NCBI RefSeq assembly: GCF_040655735.1 | Contig: NZ_JBFAKK010000013.1 | Location: 62,001 to 126,000 of the forward strand | DNA length: 64,000 bases | Direction of reading: 5' to 3' | Source: Phytomonospora sp040655735 | GTDB lineage: Bacteria > Actinomycetota > Actinomycetes > Mycobacteriales > Micromonosporaceae | In this document: positions 7,619-15,881 of the stretch, in pieces | Layout: the number at the start of each line of letters is the position of its first letter | Numbering within the stretch: position 1 is the first letter of the stretch | Notes under the pieces: model-generated | The model's database searches: none | What the model was told of the DNA's origin: nothing | The model's input: the letters and a program-made list of their open reading frames with translations, nothing else | Program-made: the position numbers and the translations under genes

Positions 7619-8171
7619 GGGGGACTCCCTTGAGTACGCGACCGTGCCGGGTCGCGGTGGTGGGCCGACGGACACCGCCCTGTCACCTCGCGGTATCCGT
7701 GAGGACCCTTCAGACGGTATTGAAAGGGACCTAAGCGACGCCAGTAGGGGAAACCCTTGAATAACGGCCCATCAGTCAGTGACTTGTCACCGGCCCATGA
7801 CGTACGTGACGGCCGGTCCGGTGCTTCAGCCGCCGTCGAAGGCCAGTTCGGTGCCGGTCGCGATCGCGGCACCGCCCTCAAGGGGGACGCCGTCCTGTCC
7901 GTGCCGCCGCCGGGGTGTGAGTCGTCCGACCGGATCGTATGACGCGACGCCGGGGTGGGTATCAACCCAGCCGAAACGGCCCGCCCGGGGCCGTCAATCG
8001 CTTAACGTCACTTGTCTGGCTGAGTGTCGGTGTGTGTGACAGCGTGGAAACGAGCGCGCATACGCGGCGTGGAGTGCGATTTCCCACTGTGGACTTACGA
8101 TCACCACGCGGAGCCGTTAGCGTCCACGACCACCTGCCGCAACGACGCGGCCGCGCAGTCGGGAGGCCGAA
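7619..8171. other. Intergenic region of 553 bp without a supported gene
   Basis: Divergent promoters of snapalysin (minus) and ppdK (plus) must lie here. I see an imperfect inverted repeat near 7700-7731 (GGACCCTTCA ... TGAAAGGGACC) on the snapalysin side, and TANNNT-type hexamers TAACGT (about 8003) and TAGCGT (about 8117) on the ppdK side. Short open frames in the region have no ribosome site or family likeness. Confidence 0.5.
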
Positions 8172-10877
8172 ATGCAAAGGTTCGTCTTCGATTTCACTGA
8201 AGGAAATAAAGATCAGCGCGATCTTCTCGGAGGAAAAGGTGCCAACCTCGCGGAGATGACCAACATCGGGCTGCCGGTCCCGCCGGGCTTCACGATCACC
8301 ACCGAGGCATGCCGCGCCTACCTCGCCGACGGGGACGTCCCGTCCACTCTCGACGACGAGGTCGCCGAGCACCTCGCCGCCCTTGAGAAGAAGATGGGCC
8401 GCAAGTTCGGCGACGCCGCCGACCCCCTTCTCGTCTCGGTCCGCAGCGGCGCGAAGTTCTCCATGCCGGGCATGATGGACACCGTTCTCAACGTCGGCCT
8501 CTCCGACGGCAGCGTCGCCGGCCTCGCCGCCCAGAGCGGCAGTGAGCGCTTCGCCTACGACTCCTACCGCCGCCTGATCCAGATGTTCGGCAAGACCGTC
8601 CTGGAAGTGCCGGGCGACCCCTTCGAGGAGGCGCTGGCCGCGGCGAAGACCGCCAAGGGCGTGGAGAACGACGTCGATCTCGACGCCGGCGACCTCAAGG
8701 AGCTGGTGGAGTCCTTCAAGGCCATCGTCTCCGAGCACACCGGCGGCGACTTCCCGCAGGAGCCCGCCGAGCAGCTGCGCCTGGCCATCCGCGCGGTCTT
8801 CTCCTCCTGGCAGGGCGAGCGCGCCGTGCTGTACCGGCGCACCGAGCGGATCCCCGACGAGCTGGGCACCGCGGTCAACATCGTCGCCATGGTCTTCGGC
8901 AACCTGGGCTCGGACTCCGGTACGGGTGTGGCCTTCACGCGCGACCCGGCGACCGGCGCGCAGGGCGTCTACGGCGACTACCTGGCCGACGCGCAGGGCG
9001 AGGACGTCGTGGCCGGCATCCGCAACACGGTCGCGATCAGCGAGCTGGCCGATATCGACCGGGCGAGCTACGACGAGCTGATGCGCTCGGCGCGGATCCT
9101 GGAGGACCACTACCGCGATCTGTGCGACATCGAGTTCACCATTGAGCGCGGGCGGCTGTGGCTGCTTCAGACGCGGGTGGGCAAGCGCACCGCGGCGGCC
9201 GCGTTCACGATCGCCGCGTCCCTGATCGACGACGGTGTCATCGACCTCGACACCGCGCTCGGGCGGGTGACCGGCGCGCAGCTGGCGCAGCTGATGTTCC
9301 CGACCTTCGGCGAGGTCGGCGCCGACACGCCGAAGGTCGCCGTGGGCGTTCCCGCCTCTCCGGGCGCGGCCGTCGGTGCCGCCGTCTTCGACGCTCACCG
9401 CGCGGCCGCGCGGGCGGCCACGGGCGCGCCGGTGATCCTGGTGCGCAAGGAGACCAATCCCGACGACCTGCCGGGCATGATCGCCGCGCAGGGCATCCTG
9501 ACCGCGCGCGGCGGGAAGACCTCGCACGCGGCGGTCGTCGCGCGCGGGATGGGCAAGACGTGCGTGTGCGGTGCCGACTCGCTCGACGTCGAGGCCGATC
9601 GCGCGGTGGTGACCGGGCCCGACGGCAAGGAGGTCGTCATCGGCGAGGGGGACATCATCTCCGTCGACGGGTCCACCGGCGCGGTCTACATCGGCGAGGT
9701 GGCGGTGCGGCCGTCGCCGGTGGTGGAGTACTTCGAGAACGGGACCGTGCCCGACGGGGACCCGCTCATCGCGGCCGTCGCGCGCCTGATGGGCCACGCC
9801 GACGAGACGCGCAGGCTGGGTGTGCGCGCCAACGCCGACACCGGTGAGGACGCCGAACGCGCCCGCCGTTTCGGGGCCGCCGGGATCGGCCTGTGCCGCA
9901 CCGAGCACATGTTCCTCGGCGACCGGCGGATCCTCGTCGAACGGCTCGTGCTGGCCACCGACAACGAGCAGCGCAAGCCGATCCTGTCCGAGCTGCTCGA
10001 ACTCCAGCGCGCCGACTTCGTGGAGATCCTGCGCGCGATGGACGGCCTGCCCGTCACGATCCGTCTCCTCGACCCGCCGCTGCACGAGTTCCTGCCGGGG
10101 CTCGAAGATCTCGCCGTATCGGTGGCGCTGGCCGACGAGCGCGGCGACGACAGCGACGAGCACAAGCGCGAGGTGCGGCTGCTTGCGGCCGTGCGGCGCA
10201 TCCACGAGCAGAACCCGATGCTGGGGTTGCGCGGGGTGCGGCTCGGGCTGACCCTTCCGGGCCTTTACGACATGCAGGTCCGCGCCATCGCCGAGGCAGC
10301 CGCGAAGTTGCGCGCCGAGGGCGAGGACCCGCGGCCGGAGATCATGGTGCCGCTGGTCGGCGACGTCCGCGAACTGGCCGTGATCCGCGCGCAGGCCGAC
10401 AAGATCCTCGCCGAGGTCGAGGGTTCGGGCGGCACGCCGATCGGGACGATGATCGAGATCCCGCGCGCGGCCCTGACCGCCGGGCGCATCGCCGGGGAGG
10501 CGGACTTCTTCTCCTTCGGCACCAACGACCTGACCCAGCTCGGCTGGGGCTTCTCCCGCGACGACGTGGAGGGCTCCTTCTTCGGCCGCTACCTCGAACT
10601 CGGCGTCTTCCCCGCCTCGCCCTTCGAGACCCTCGACGTCTCCGGTGTCGGCGAGCTCATCGAGATCGCGGTGAAGCGCGGCCGGGAAACCCGTCCCGAC
10701 CTGCACCTCGGTGTCTGCGGCGAGCACGGCGGCGACCCCGAGTCGGTGCGTTTCCTGCACTCCGCGGGCCTCGACTACGTGTCCTGCTCGCCGTTTCGGG
10801 TGCCGGTGGCGCGCCTGGCGGCCGCGCAGGCCGTCATCGAGGAGCGCGCGGCGGGTGAGAACGTCGACAGCCGCTGA
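8172..10877 (+). CDS. ppdK: Pyruvate, phosphate dikinase
   Basis: 901 residues, the full length for PPDK. The enzyme interconverts pyruvate + ATP + Pi with PEP + AMP + PPi. It begins with the nucleotide-binding domain (LLGGKGANLAEM, RSGAKFSMPGMMDTVLN), has the phosphohistidine swivelling domain with GGKTSHAAVVARGMG (histidine in TSHAA), then the PEP-binding barrel with GIGLCRTEHMF and the C-terminal GVCGEHGGDP and SFGTNDLTQ motifs. GGAGG sits 6 nt upstream of the ATG. No PDRP regulator gene is adjacent. It is a single transcription unit ended by the hairpin at 10913-10938. Confidence 0.97.
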   Translation: MQRFVFDFTEGNKDQRDLLGGKGANLAEMTNIGLPVPPGFTITTEACRAYLADGDVPSTLDDEVAEHLAALEKKMGRKFGDAADPLLVSVRSGAKFSMPGMMDTVLNVGLSDGSVAGLAAQSGSERFAYDSYRRLIQMFGKTVLEVPGDPFEEALAAAKTAKGVENDVDLDAGDLKELVESFKAIVSEHTGGDFPQEPAEQLRLAIRAVFSSWQGERAVLYRRTERIPDELGTAVNIVAMVFGNLGSDSGTGVAFTRDPATGAQGVYGDYLADAQGEDVVAGIRNTVAISELADIDRASYDELMRSARILEDHYRDLCDIEFTIERGRLWLLQTRVGKRTAAAAFTIAASLIDDGVIDLDTALGRVTGAQLAQLMFPTFGEVGADTPKVAVGVPASPGAAVGAAVFDAHRAAARAATGAPVILVRKETNPDDLPGMIAAQGILTARGGKTSHAAVVARGMGKTCVCGADSLDVEADRAVVTGPDGKEVVIGEGDIISVDGSTGAVYIGEVAVRPSPVVEYFENGTVPDGDPLIAAVARLMGHADETRRLGVRANADTGEDAERARRFGAAGIGLCRTEHMFLGDRRILVERLVLATDNEQRKPILSELLELQRADFVEILRAMDGLPVTIRLLDPPLHEFLPGLEDLAVSVALADERGDDSDEHKREVRLLAAVRRIHEQNPMLGLRGVRLGLTLPGLYDMQVRAIAEAAAKLRAEGEDPRPEIMVPLVGDVRELAVIRAQADKILAEVEGSGGTPIGTMIEIPRAALTAGRIAGEADFFSFGTNDLTQLGWGFSRDDVEGSFFGRYLELGVFPASPFETLDVSGVGELIEIAVKRGRETRPDLHLGVCGEHGGDPESVRFLHSAGLDYVSCSPFRVPVARLAAAQAVIEERAAGENVDSR

Positions 10878-10912
10878 CAGCCGCTGACGGTCTTCGCCGA
10901 CCGCTGACGAAC

Positions 10913-10938
10913 CGGCGGCCGCCTGCGGGTGGCCGCCG
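10913..10938 (+). terminator. GC-rich hairpin after ppdK
   Basis: CGGCGGCC (10913-10920), 10-nt loop, GGCCGCCG (10931-10938). A perfect 8-bp stem without a T-run, as is common for actinomycete terminators. Confidence 0.55.
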
Positions 10939-10965
10939 CGTTGGTCCTCACGGGAAGGGGACGCG

Positions 10966-11604
10966 ATGACTCGCCGGGCCCCGCTCGTCGCGGCGGGGGT
11001 GCTGTGGGCGGTGGCGGCCGCCTGGTATCTCGTCGCCGAGGCCGTCGCGGCCCGGGCGCTTTCCGGCTACGGCTATGCCGCCGACTACATCAGCGATCTC
11101 GGGATTCCCGGAAGCTCACCGGCGGCGGCCGTCATGAATCTGGGTTTCGCCGGTCAGGGACTGCTCTTCGCGCTCGCGGGGGCTCTGGTGTTCGTCGCGG
11201 CTCCCGCGTGGCGTGGTCGCGGGGTCTTTCTGGCGCTGGCGGTCGCGCACGGCGTCGGCAACGTGCTGGTCGGTCTCGTGCATAGCGGATCTCGCGAGCC
11301 GGGGGTCGACTGGCATGTCGTCGGCGCGGCCATGGCGATCGTCGGGGGCAACGCCGCGGTCATCGCCGGCGGACTGGTCCTGCGACCGTCGGCCCGTCCT
11401 CGCGCCTTCCGGGGCGCGAGCGTGGTCCTGGGGGCCGCAGGACTCGTGTCGCTGCTGGTGTTGACGGCCGGCTCGGTCGCCGGCGTGACGCTCCCGTTCG
11501 GCGCCGGTGCCTGGGAGCGGGGGTCGGTCTACCCGATCATCGCCTGGGAACTGCTCGCGGCTCTCGCGGTGCTCAGGCGGCAGGGGACCGAGGGGGTCAG
11601 ATGA
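10966..11604 (+). CDS. DUF998-family membrane protein
   Basis: 212 residues with six or so hydrophobic helices. The segment GYAADYISDLGIPGSS with a nearby VMNLGFAGQGLLFALAG is typical of DUF998, a family of small multi-spanning proteins of unknown function. ATG follows AAGGGGACGCG, a good ribosome site. The end overlaps, tail to tail, the small gene at 11597-11764 by 8 nt. Confidence 0.75.
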   Translation: MTRRAPLVAAGVLWAVAAAWYLVAEAVAARALSGYGYAADYISDLGIPGSSPAAAVMNLGFAGQGLLFALAGALVFVAAPAWRGRGVFLALAVAHGVGNVLVGLVHSGSREPGVDWHVVGAAMAIVGGNAAVIAGGLVLRPSARPRAFRGASVVLGAAGLVSLLVLTAGSVAGVTLPFGAGAWERGSVYPIIAWELLAALAVLRRQGTEGVR

Positions 11605-11764
11605 GCGCCAGCTCGGAGGAGGGGCGGTCCTCGGTGCGGGCCTCGTCGGTCGCGGCGGAGAGGAAGTACTCCCAGGGGTCGCCGTCGTCGACGAGTTGCC
11701 TGTCGACGGCCGGTTCCTCGTGGTGGTGCTGGTCGCCTGTCGTGATCGGCGATCGAGTGTTCAT
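11597..11764 (-). CDS. Small acidic 55-residue protein, hypothetical
   Basis: Begins MNTRSPITTG and ends SSELALI. Eleven Asp/Glu residues cluster in the C-terminal two thirds, with a central DDGDPWEYFLSAATDEA. No signal peptide, helix-turn-helix or cysteines. The ribosome site (AAGGAAGGAAAA directly before ATG) is one of the strongest in the window, which argues for a real gene. An inverted repeat (11820-11836) lies 56 bp upstream, between this gene and the divergent reductase. I recognise no family. A leader-peptide-like precursor is possible but no modifying enzyme is nearby. Confidence 0.55.
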   Translation of the reverse strand: MNTRSPITTGDQHHHEEPAVDRQLVDDGDPWEYFLSAATDEARTEDRPSSELALI

Positions 11765-11819
11765 TTTTCCTTCCTTGGGACGGTCGGGGTGTACCACCCA
11801 CGATAGCGGTCCGCAGGCT

Positions 11820-11836
11820 CTGTCCATTCCGGACAG
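11820..11836. promoter_or_regulatory. Inverted repeat between divergent genes
   Basis: CTGTCC-ATTCC-GGACAG: perfect 6-bp arms with a 5-nt spacer, between the acidic peptide gene and the reductase gene. Looks like a dimeric repressor site; no regulator gene is adjacent. Confidence 0.45.
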
Positions 11837-11973
11837 TGACGCAACACTCACCCCGGACGACCTGTGCTTACGGCCACGCCCGGCGCGCGAAAGCCGACCT
11901 GAAGCGGATCGTAAGCGGGCTCGGGCAGAGTTCTTCTTGTCAACGGCGAACACCCCAGAACCTGGAGAACGAC

Positions 11974-12519
11974 ATGCGCAAGCTCGTCAACTCGACCTAC
12001 ATCACCCTCGACGGCGTCATCGAGAACCCCATGTGGACCATGCCGTACTTCGACGCCGACTTCGCCGCCGCGCAGACCGAGGCCGCCGACGCCCTGCTCA
12101 TGGGCCGCGCGACCTACGACGGCTTCGCCGCGGTGTGGCCGACCATGGACGAGAGCGACCCCACGACGGGCGCGGCCTACTTCAACAGCGTCAAGAAGTA
12201 CGTCGCCTCGACCACGCTGACCGATCCGGCGTGGAACAACACCGAGGTCCTCCAAGGCGACCTTGTCGAGGCCGTCAAGGCGCTGAAGGCCACCGAGGGC
12301 GGCAACATCCTGCAGTACGGGTTCGGGACGGTCACGACCGCGCTGATCGAGGCCGGGCTCGTCGACGAGGTCCACTTCTGGATCCACCCCGTCTTCGAGG
12401 GCACCGACAGCGTCTCGGCGCCGCTGAAGGACTTCAAGGCGACCTTCGAGCTGATCGACACCAAGGTCAACCCGACCGGGCTGATCATCGCCAGCTACCG
12501 CCCCAAGGCCGCCGAGTAG
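11974..12519 (+). CDS. Dihydrofolate reductase-like/RibD C-terminal domain protein
   Basis: 181 residues. Opens with MRKLVNSTYITLDGVIENP, the usual start of the RibD-C/DHFR-like family, then DALLMGRATYDGFAAVWP and a C-terminal GLVDEVHFWIHPVFEG. These proteins bind NADPH; physiological substrates are mostly unknown. ATG at 11974 follows GGAGAAC. In-frame upstream sequence is intergenic, so this start is firm. Followed by a strong hairpin. Confidence 0.88.
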   Translation: MRKLVNSTYITLDGVIENPMWTMPYFDADFAAAQTEAADALLMGRATYDGFAAVWPTMDESDPTTGAAYFNSVKKYVASTTLTDPAWNNTEVLQGDLVEAVKALKATEGGNILQYGFGTVTTALIEAGLVDEVHFWIHPVFEGTDSVSAPLKDFKATFELIDTKVNPTGLIIASYRPKAAE

Positions 12520-12537
12520 TCCCCGACGAGCAGACTC

Positions 12538-12559
12538 GGGCCCCGCCGCGGCGGGGCCC
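12538..12559. terminator. Perfect 22-bp palindrome, bidirectional terminator
   Basis: GGGCCCCGCCG then CGGCGGGGCCC (11-bp arms, no spacer, so a 3-4 nt loop forms at the centre). It sits between the convergent reductase gene and the 12575-13198 gene. Confidence 0.7.
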
Positions 12560-12574
12560 GGTTCCGTGCCCGGG

Positions 12575-13198
12575 TCAGGCGCGGCCCTCGATGACGTCGT
12601 GGATCAGGTCTTCCATGCGGCCTGCCGGCAGGCGGGCGAGGTTCTCGCCGGCGACCAGGGCGGAGCAGTCGTACTCGTGTCCTGTCGCGGCGAAGATCGC
12701 GACGACCTCGCCGGTCCTGGCCTCGTGGACGGTCAGTTCGTAGTGGGCGGCGTGGATCGCGACCGTCGCGCCGCAGGTGCCCAGCTCGGCGCCGCGCCCG
12801 GTCGACAGGCAGCCGATCAGCTGGACGCGGCGGATGTCGGCGTCGGTCCAGTTCGCGGGGAAGTCGGCGACGGCCACGTCGAGGCTGCGGACCCACTCGC
12901 CGCCGGCCTCGCCGAACACCACGATCGGATGCGGGCCGGGCCCTTCGTAGGCCGCGGCCTCGGGAGTGTCGTGGCCGGGGACCGCGCAGACCCGGTGGAA
13001 GCCCTCCGCGGCGACGCCGAGGTCGATGGTGGTCAGCGAGCCGTCGTCGGACGGGGGCGGGGAGTCGGCGGTCTCCCCATGCGCGACCGGGTCGGTCTCA
13101 CCCTCATCGCCGAGCCACACCCCGAAGGCGCTCACCAGCAGGACGACGGCGACGGCCACGAGCAGCACCGGGCGCCTCGGGGAGTCCGTCGCGGCCAT
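12575..13198 (-). CDS. Membrane-anchored or secreted hypothetical protein
   Basis: 207 residues: a short basic N-terminus, one hydrophobic helix (about 10-31, PVLLVAVAVVLLVSAFGVWL), an acidic proline-rich linker, then an extracytoplasmic domain with four cysteines (VCAVPG, LIGCLSTG, GTCGAT, EYDCSA) that could form two disulfides. No lipobox. I do not recognise the family. It faces away from the VOC gene to its right. Confidence 0.65.
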   Translation of the reverse strand: MAATDSPRRPVLLVAVAVVLLVSAFGVWLGDEGETDPVAHGETADSPPPSDDGSLTTIDLGVAAEGFHRVCAVPGHDTPEAAAYEGPGPHPIVVFGEAGGEWVRSLDVAVADFPANWTDADIRRVQLIGCLSTGRGAELGTCGATVAIHAAHYELTVHEARTGEVVAIFAATGHEYDCSALVAGENLARLPAGRMEDLIHDVIEGRA

Positions 13199-13370
13199 CG
13201 TGCCTCCCGTTCCCGCCGACCCCGAACGAGGTCCACGTTGGACAAATCATGGCGCACCGTGCCGAGCGCGTCCACCGGATGGCGCAAAGGTTGCCGCGCG
13301 CCGACCCCTTGACCACCGTGCGGTAACGCAGCACTATCGAGGCACCCGATCCCAACGGAGGGAGTCCATT

Positions 13371-13724
13371 GTGGGCAGCCGGTGGCACACGATCGTGATC
13401 GACGCGGCGGATCCGGCCCGGCTCGCCCGCTGGTGGGGTGAGGTGCTCGGCTACGAACTCGTCTACGAGAGCCGCGACGAGGCCGTCATCCGCGGCAAGG
13501 ACGGCGGCGACCCCGGGATCTGCTTCGTGCCCCTCACCGAGGCCAAGACCGGCAAGAACCGCCTGCACATCGACCTCAACCCCGACGACCAGGACGCCGA
13601 GGTCGAACGGCTCGTCGACATGGGCGCCCGGCACGTCGACATCGGCCAGCGCGAGGTTCCGTGGGTCGTGCTCGCCGACCCCGAGGGCAACGAGTTCTGC
13701 GTGCTGACCGCCCGGGAACAGTGA
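13371..13724 (+). CDS. VOC (glyoxalase/dioxygenase-like) family protein
   Basis: 117 residues, a single vicinal-oxygen-chelate module with two beta-alpha-beta-beta-beta repeats: WHTIVIDAADPARLARWWGE at the front and WVVLADPEGNEFCVL at the end. Members of this Glyoxalase_6-like group usually lack assigned substrates. GTG at 13371 is spaced 7 nt from GGAGGGAG. Confidence 0.82.
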   Translation: MGSRWHTIVIDAADPARLARWWGEVLGYELVYESRDEAVIRGKDGGDPGICFVPLTEAKTGKNRLHIDLNPDDQDAEVERLVDMGARHVDIGQREVPWVVLADPEGNEFCVLTAREQ

Positions 13725-13805
13725 ATTCACGCTTGAGGACCGTCGTTGTCCGCAAGCCTTCCTAATCTTCTCCGTACATCGTACTGAACGAATCGGAGAG
13801 ACATC

Positions 13806-14624
13806 ATGACCATTCTCGTGACCGGCGCGACCGGGACCGTCGGCGGGCAGATCGTGCGGCAGCTCGTCGAGGCGGGCCACGCTGTCCGGGCGCTGACGCG
13901 CGACCCCGCCAAGGCCGAGTTTCCCGCTGGCGTCGAGGTCGTCGGCGGCGACCTCGCCGACCCGGGCAGCCTGGCGGGAGTCTTCGACGGCGTCTCCGCC
14001 GCCCACCTCATCACCTTCGGCGGCGGCTACCGGACCCTCTCGACGGGCAGGGAGATCTTCGCGCTGGCCAAGGCCGCCGGGGTCGCGAAGGTGACCGTGC
14101 TGCGCGGCCCCGAGGACGACGAGTTCACCAAGGAGGTCGCCGGCAGCGGGGTCGAGGCGACCCTCCTCGTGCCGGTGGAGTTCATGTCGAACCACCGCGA
14201 GTGGGCCGCGGGGATCATCGCCGCGGGCCGCGTCCGCGAGGGTTTCGCCGACTCGCCGAGCGCCCTCGTCCACGAGGCCGACATCGCCGCCGTCGCCGTC
14301 GCCGCTCTCACGCAGGACGGGCACGGCGGAAAGGAGTACACGATCACCGGACCCGAGGTGCTGACCGTGCGAGAGAAGGTGGCGGTGCTGGCGGAGGCCC
14401 TGGGGCGCGACATCGAGCTGGTCGAGCTCAGTGAGGAGGAGGTCGCCGCCGACCTCGCCGCGCAGGGCTGGGACGAGGCCTCGGCGGCGTGGATGATCGG
14501 CATCCGGAAGGACACGCCGGAGATCGGATACACGGTGGTCGACACCGTCGAGCGGGTCACGGGCCGTCCGGCGCGGACCTTCGCGCAGTGGGCGAGGGAG
14601 AACGCGAGCGTGTTCGGGGGTTAG
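13806..14624 (+). CDS. NmrA-like NAD(P)H-binding protein
   Basis: 272 residues. The Rossmann motif VTGATGTVGGQIVRQL starts at residue 4. There is no SDR Tyr-xxx-Lys pair where expected, so it is an NmrA-type (atypical SDR) protein that senses or binds NAD(P)H rather than a classical dehydrogenase. ATG follows CGGAGAGACATC. Upstream, GTAC-ATC-GTAC at about 13776-13786 could be a regulator half-site pair such as those of HxlR proteins, but no regulator gene is adjacent. Confidence 0.82.
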   Translation: MTILVTGATGTVGGQIVRQLVEAGHAVRALTRDPAKAEFPAGVEVVGGDLADPGSLAGVFDGVSAAHLITFGGGYRTLSTGREIFALAKAAGVAKVTVLRGPEDDEFTKEVAGSGVEATLLVPVEFMSNHREWAAGIIAAGRVREGFADSPSALVHEADIAAVAVAALTQDGHGGKEYTITGPEVLTVREKVAVLAEALGRDIELVELSEEEVAADLAAQGWDEASAAWMIGIRKDTPEIGYTVVDTVERVTGRPARTFAQWARENASVFGG

Positions 14625-14642
14625 CGGGCCGGCGGCCGGCGC

Positions 14643-14693
14643 GGGCCGCCGCACCGGCCTCACGCCGAGGCGAGAGGCCGGTGCCGGCGGCCC
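14643..14693. terminator. Long hairpin, bidirectional terminator
   Basis: Arms 14651-14661 (GCACCGGCCTC) and 14674-14684 (GAGGCCGGTGC) pair perfectly around a 12-nt loop. With one bulged C the stem extends outward by GGGCCGCC/GGCGGCCC, about 19 bp in total. Located between the NmrA gene and the convergent hydrolase remnant. Confidence 0.75.
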
Positions 14694-14718
14694 GGGGTCC
14701 GGGGGCCGGAATGGACGG

Positions 14719-15450
14719 TCAGCCGCCCTGCTGGAGGAATGCCGGGATGTCGGCGGGGGCCGGGTAGTTCGGCAGGGGCGCCGGGGTGCCCTGGAGGAAG
14801 GTGTCGACCGCGGCGTAGGCCCGTTCGTCGTTGCCGTCGAGGCCGTTCCACATGTGGTGCCCGACGCCGGGCATGTACTGGGTCCGTTCGACGGCGGGGT
14901 CGGCGGCCAGGACGGCGGTCGCCCACTGCCCGGTGGGAGGAGCACTCGGCGATCATCAGCATGGCCGGCACGGTCGAGCCGTCGAGCCCTTCGGCGATCG
15001 ACGGCGAATCCTTGATGGTCTCCTGGATCCGCATGCTCGCCGCGGCGCTGAAGGAGAAGTTCTCGGCGGTGTCCTCGACGGGTATGCGGTGGGCGTCCCG
15101 CGCGCATTGGGCCGAGGCGGTGTCGCCTCCCAGGTCGGCGGCGGTGAAGGCGTTGACGCCTTCGGCCAGGCCGATCAGCCCGCTGTCGGGTGACAGCAGC
15201 CCCAGCCGCATGAGGCCGAAGGCGACGGCGTACCGGGGAGTGCTCGTGGAGGGCGGGCCGGAGGGGGCCGGGGCGAGATCTCGCGCGGTCGGCCCGTCGA
15301 TCCGCGCGGTGGGCCCGTCCATCGGGCCCGGCTCGGCGATGATCGCCTTGTGCACGAGGGCGGTGAACTCCGGCTGGGCGACCCTGGTGAGCACGACACC
15401 GCGGACCGGTCCACCGTGGAGGAAGACCAGGGGCGTCGCGCGCGGGGTGG
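14719..15450 (-). pseudogene. Alpha/beta hydrolase remnant (frameshifted and internally deleted)
   Basis: Read right to left, the frame gives PLVFLHGGP, the oxyanion-hole segment of a proline-iminopeptidase-like hydrolase. It then jumps directly to ALVHKAIIAEPGPMDGPTAR, so the stretch that should hold the nucleophile elbow (GxSxG) is missing. The frame breaks again at the GGG run 14935-14937: removing one base restores SSTGQWATAVLAADPAVE, the catalytic-histidine motif MPGVGHHMW and a stop at 14719-14721. No credible start codon is present. With two independent lesions it is almost surely non-functional, although the single-base shift alone could be a sequencing error. Confidence 0.75.
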
Positions 15451-15456
15451 TCGCAG

Positions 15457-15801
15457 GTGCCGCACACCGATGACCCGCTCGCCGACATCCACGCCCTCGC
15501 CGCGGCATACCGGCACCGGGCGCGCGAGCACCCCCACCTCTATACGGTCCTGTTCGGCGGCGTGCAGACCTTCGACCCCACCGGAGACCCCGTCGGCCCC
15601 CTCCTCGACGGCATCGACCGGGCGCTCGCCGCCTCGACCCTCACCGGCGACGCGACATCGATAGCCCTGTCGATCTGGGTGACCCTGCACGGGCTCGTGG
15701 CCCTCGAACTCGCCGGAGCACTCGACGCCGCCACCGCCGAGGCCACCCTTCAGTCGGCGATCCCGGCGACACTCCGCGGCTGGTCCACGGCGGCGCGGTG
15801 A
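15457..15801 (+). pseudogene. TetR regulator remnant, C-terminal WHG-type domain only
   Basis: An open frame of 114 codons (GTG at 15457) encodes AYRHRAREHPHLYTVLFGGV and later ALSIWVTLHGLVALELAGAL, the ligand/dimer domain of TetR_C_13 (WHG) regulators. The DNA-binding helix-turn-helix that should precede it is absent; upstream sequence runs straight into the hydrolase remnant on the other strand. The simplest history is one deletion that removed the divergent promoter region together with the 5' ends of both genes. A dominant-negative protein fragment cannot be excluded. Confidence 0.65.
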
Positions 15802-15837
15802 CCCCTCCCACCGCTTCGGCCCTCGTCCCGGCAACGC

Positions 15838-15868
15838 AAAGGGCCGGGAACCCGAAGGTCCCCGGCCC
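15838..15868 (-). terminator. Intrinsic terminator of the propeller gene
   Basis: Stem 15841-15852/15857-15868 with one mismatch. On the minus strand it is capped by a TTCG tetraloop and followed by TTT (15838-15840). Confidence 0.7.
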
Positions 15869-15881
15869 CTAAGGCCTCAAC

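Noticed and set aside
7962..10760. 932-codon minus-strand open frame opposite ppdK
   Set aside because: It is the mirror of a high-GC gene. The translation is Arg/Gly/His-rich without any domain, while the plus strand has every PPDK motif.
10866..10889. Tandem direct repeat of GACAGCCGCT at the end of ppdK
   Set aside because: Only about two copies of a short GC-rich unit, partly coding; most likely slippage, with no functional sign.
11597..11764. RiPP precursor interpretation of the acidic mini-protein
   Set aside because: No cyclase, dehydratase, radical SAM, B-protein or dedicated transporter gene lies within several kilobases, and no core motif is visible.
13776..13787. GTAC-ATC-GTAC before the NmrA gene as an HxlR operator
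   Set aside because: Too short and no HxlR gene nearby; noted in the gene entry but not called as a site.
13104..15488. 794-codon minus-strand open frame
   Set aside because: It crosses three plus-strand genes and a terminator and joins unrelated low-complexity stretches; only part of it borders the hydrolase remnant, in another frame.
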